Shown here in pieces: positions 61,331 through 64,000 of a stretch of 64,000 nucleotides of DNA (its first letter is position 1; each line of letters opens with the position of its first letter). This DNA is from Xestospongia muta (taxonomy: Eukaryota; Porifera; Demospongiae; Haplosclerida; Petrosiidae). Where the stretch lies: assembly GCA_963693285.1 (NCBI GenBank), contig OY848917.1:23938245-24002244 (forward strand), written 5' to 3'. The translations under genes and the position numbers were made by a program. Below the pieces are notes generated by a model. The model was not told where the DNA came from. It did not search any database and saw only the letters and a program-made list of their open reading frames with translations.

Positions 61331-64000
61331 CTGTCATAATAAAAGTGTTTAATTAAAATAATTTTTATATAATTGTAAAAGTTTTGATGAAAAGGCTTTG
61401 TTTTCAGGCAAATCTCACAATCCGAAAACACTCATTTATATTGATTACTAATCAGCATAAGTATACCTATATGGACTTGGTGGTAATGTACACATATTTA
61501 TGAAATCTGTTGCAGAATAAAATCTGCTAATAACATATACTTTGACCATGAAAAAGTAGTCACTTACGATTTATGTTGGATCCTATGTTGGATTCAGGGA
61601 GGTAACCTAAAGCAGATCAAAATTAATTAAAAATTTATTAAAAATTGATTAATTGATTAAAATCAATGGTACATACACATGAAAAACATCAGTATAACAG
61701 ATTATATATTGTTTGATGCTAAAAAGTTTATAAAAATTGTGACATTGCATCAACTTTTGATTTTGTCTTACCCGGTGTGTTAGTTGGTGAAGGTGTAACT
61801 ATAGAACGACTTAAAGATGAACTTGTTGGATGATGTGTACTACCTGTCAAAGGATATAGAGCTTTAAATTTCATGTCTCTCTAAAATGGCAATAAAATTG
61901 ATATATTGTAAGAGATAAACTCATCACAATCATCATATCAGTAACTAACGTGCTACTACTTTACATATGAATTTTTAAGAAAAAATCTTTGTAATTATAT
62001 AATAACTATGATGACAAGCAATCAAAAATATTTTGTCTTACCAAGTGTATCAGTTGAAGTAGATATAAACATAAGAGAGGGATAAGGAACAGGATAACAA
62101 CCAATATCATCTATATCATTACAACAATCATTATTAGAGTGACAATTTTGATCACAATGGCAATCTATACTGATACAATTTTGTGTCTGCGTTGTCACAC
62201 AACATCCAGAATCTCTGAGATTAAGTGCCTTACATGAACCTAATATGAACATAATGTAAACAAAATTATTTTTATTCATGATTATCTTGAATAACAGGTG
62301 TGGGTGCAACTATAGGACCACTTCAAGAAGATCAAAAATTGCCGGAAGGTGTAATGTACACATATTTATGAAATCTGTTGCACAATAAAATCTGTTAATA
62401 ATATATACTTTGACCATGAAAAAGTAGTTATCTATTATTTATGCCAGACCCTATGCCAGATTTAGGAAGGTAACCTGAGCCAGATCCAGATGTTGGATTA
62501 AAATCAATATTACATACACATAATATACAGAAGTACAATAGATTATATATTATTTGAAGCTATAAAGTTTATAAAAATTGTGACTAATATATTGTATCAA
62601 CTTCTGACTTTGTCTTACCCACTGTATCAGTTGGTGTAGATGAAACTATAGAACTACTTAAAGATGAACTTCTTGGAAGATGTGTACTACCTGTCAAAGG
62701 ATATAGAGCTTTCAATTTGGTGTCTATATAAAAATGGCAATAAAATTGATATCATGTAAGAGATAAACTGATTATAATCATCACATCAGTAACTAAATGT
62801 GCCACTTTTCAACACATGAACTTGTTGAACTGTTAGGAAGAAACTTTATCATGAAAGGCACTGAAGTACAGAACCTTTGCTGCAGTTTCATTAGTGACGT
62901 TAGTTTGTTTGTAATTGCTGTGCTGCAACTGCATTAGAATTCTCTAATAAACACTCAAAATAAAATAAACAATAGGTTAATACCATACTAAGTGCCAGTT
63001 TAACCATAATGGTTGTGGCATTGACAGTCACAGTCAAGTAGAAGCAGTTTCTTTGTATTTTGTAGACTTATGTCAGCTTTGGTAAAAGTATCTATATCAG
63101 TATTCTCATGACTCTTTCTTGATGTATTTATATACTGCTACAACTGTCGGCAAAGAAGGCTGTTGAGGTAAGTAAAATTTGCATAGCTTCAAATTGAAAC
63201 ATTTCGACAAAATTCCTATGTTCAAATTGTAAATAATTGTATATCGTGCCCTTAAAAGATATATTGGAGAAACATTCATTCTTTTTTGTCTGTGCTTTTT
63301 TGTAAGGTCATTCTGACTTTTTAAGCTTTGTCTATGTAAAAAGCATTTTATCTAAAACAACTTACTTAATGTTCGCTATTTTTTGTCAAGTTTTGGATTA
63401 TAAACAGTTGTTGCTCAGTTCAAAGTGCAGTTCAAAGTGAACTTCCAGATAACGGACAGACAGAAATTACACACATACAAAGAAGTACTGTAACCCTCAT
63501 CAATACAGTGAGCAAAAAGGATTAATTATATAATAATATAATAATTATAACAGAATTAGCAATAAAATTGAGTTTGACTAGACTAAATTATGACTACCAT
63601 GATATGTTATCTTTAAACAAACGATTTGTTATGACATAAGCAAATAAAGAATTGGAAATAGATTTTATTGCATAAGAATTCTTAACATCAGTAATTTAAT
63701 AACAATTTGTGATAATTTTATTATTGTAGTTTGTGGGAATGTTCATTGTTAAATATAGCATTGTTTACATTGTGACACATGTTTAGAAATATGAAATATG
63801 TTGTGCAGTACAACATGTTAATAAAATATATTTTAAACATGAAAAAGTAGTTACTTACCATTCTGATTTTATCTTACCAGGTGTATCATTTGGTGTTGAT
63901 GAAACTATAGGAGAGGAGAAAGCAGGATGACAACCAATATCAGCTATATCACTACAACAATCATTCATGTTATGACAGTTTGCATCGCAATAGCATCCAT
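61163..64000 (-). CDS. Mosaic gene 3 (partial): somatomedin-B, linkers and Cys module
   Basis: Exons in transcript order: SMB running off the right edge (64000-63878), linker 62723-62619, SMB 62239-62042, linker 61876-61772, Gly/Ser-type linker 61606-61568, Cys module 61330-61163. All are phase 1 with AG/GT borders. The order is unusual: SMB exons come before a Cys module, with no Kunitz or IgGFc exon. DNA just upstream of the Cys module resembles Kunitz-intron sequence up to about 61437 and then switches to SMB-array intron sequence, so a deletion or recombination joined the two. No terminal exon or stop was found downstream, so this may be a pseudogene or a fusion. Confidence 0.55.
62042..62239 (-). 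CDS. Divergent somatomedin-B-like exon, gene 3
   Basis: 198-nt phase 1-1 exon: GSCKALNL, GCCVTTQTQNC, CHCDQNC, NDCCNDIDDIGC. All ten cysteines are kept although much of the rest differs from the other SMB exons, which suggests constraint. Confidence 0.8.
63878..64000 (-). CDS. Somatomedin-B-like exon cut by the right edge
   Basis: Carries GCYCDANC, NDCCSDIADIGC and a tail ending TPNDTPG before GTAAGAT. The acceptor side lies beyond the window. Confidence 0.8.

Noticed and set aside
286..64000. tRNA, rRNA or operon-like bacterial features
   Set aside because: None seen; the exon-intron structure and domain types are animal.

Overview
The window is AT-rich animal DNA. Genes are split by GT-AG introns, AT and CA microsatellites are common, and decayed hAT, LINE and Ty3/gypsy pieces are present. 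The domain mix (IgGFc-binding-like, Kunitz, somatomedin-B-like, stanniocalcin-like) and base composition fit an early-branching invertebrate. A demosponge is my best guess, but this is inference. All recognised host genes lie on the minus strand, so they read from high to low coordinates.

Two gene kinds alternate in three diverged segmental copies. Kind A is a large mosaic gene for a presumed secreted, mucin-like protein. Its exons are almost all symmetric phase-1 modules: IgGFc-binding-like exons (each exactly 1338 nt), Kunitz exons (each 159 nt), an eight-cysteine module (165 nt), somatomedin-B-like exons (about 190-213 nt) and short Ser/Thr/Pro or Gly/Ser linker exons. Kind B is a small four-exon gene for a secreted stanniocalcin-like protein, present three times (12890-14886, 28733-29759, 56790-57839).

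Layout by region. 286-10645: mosaic gene 1, in transcript order IgGFc, Kunitz, Cys module, IgGFc, Kunitz, Cys module, IgGFc, then linker and somatomedin-B exons running off the left edge. 10646-12889: spacer with a LINE remnant. 12890-14886: stanniocalcin-like gene 1, whose third intron holds an inserted element. 15000-18950: non-coding, with Ty3/gypsy debris. 18952-24079: middle mosaic gene, carrying only linker and somatomedin-B exons, with a short stub of an IgGFc exon left at 24569-24609. 24610-28700: spacer with LINE and hAT debris. 28733-29759: stanniocalcin-like gene 2. 29850-34990: imperfect tandem array of its upstream DNA. 35000-41500: non-coding, with a somatomedin-B exon broken by a hAT-derived insertion, an inverted array fragment and Ty3 gag debris. 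41534-53959: mosaic gene 2, almost complete at its 3' end, with the same order as gene 1. 53960-56789: spacer. 56790-57839: stanniocalcin-like gene 3. 58000-61160: its upstream region. 61163-64000: 3' part of another mosaic gene that lacks Kunitz and IgGFc exons here.

The mosaic proteins look like FCGBP-related extracellular adhesive or mucus proteins. Kunitz modules may inhibit proteases, and somatomedin-B modules form disulfide-rich knots on glycosylated stalks. A role in surface defence, adhesion or self/non-self recognition is speculation. No signal-peptide exon was found for any mosaic gene, so their 5' ends are undefined.
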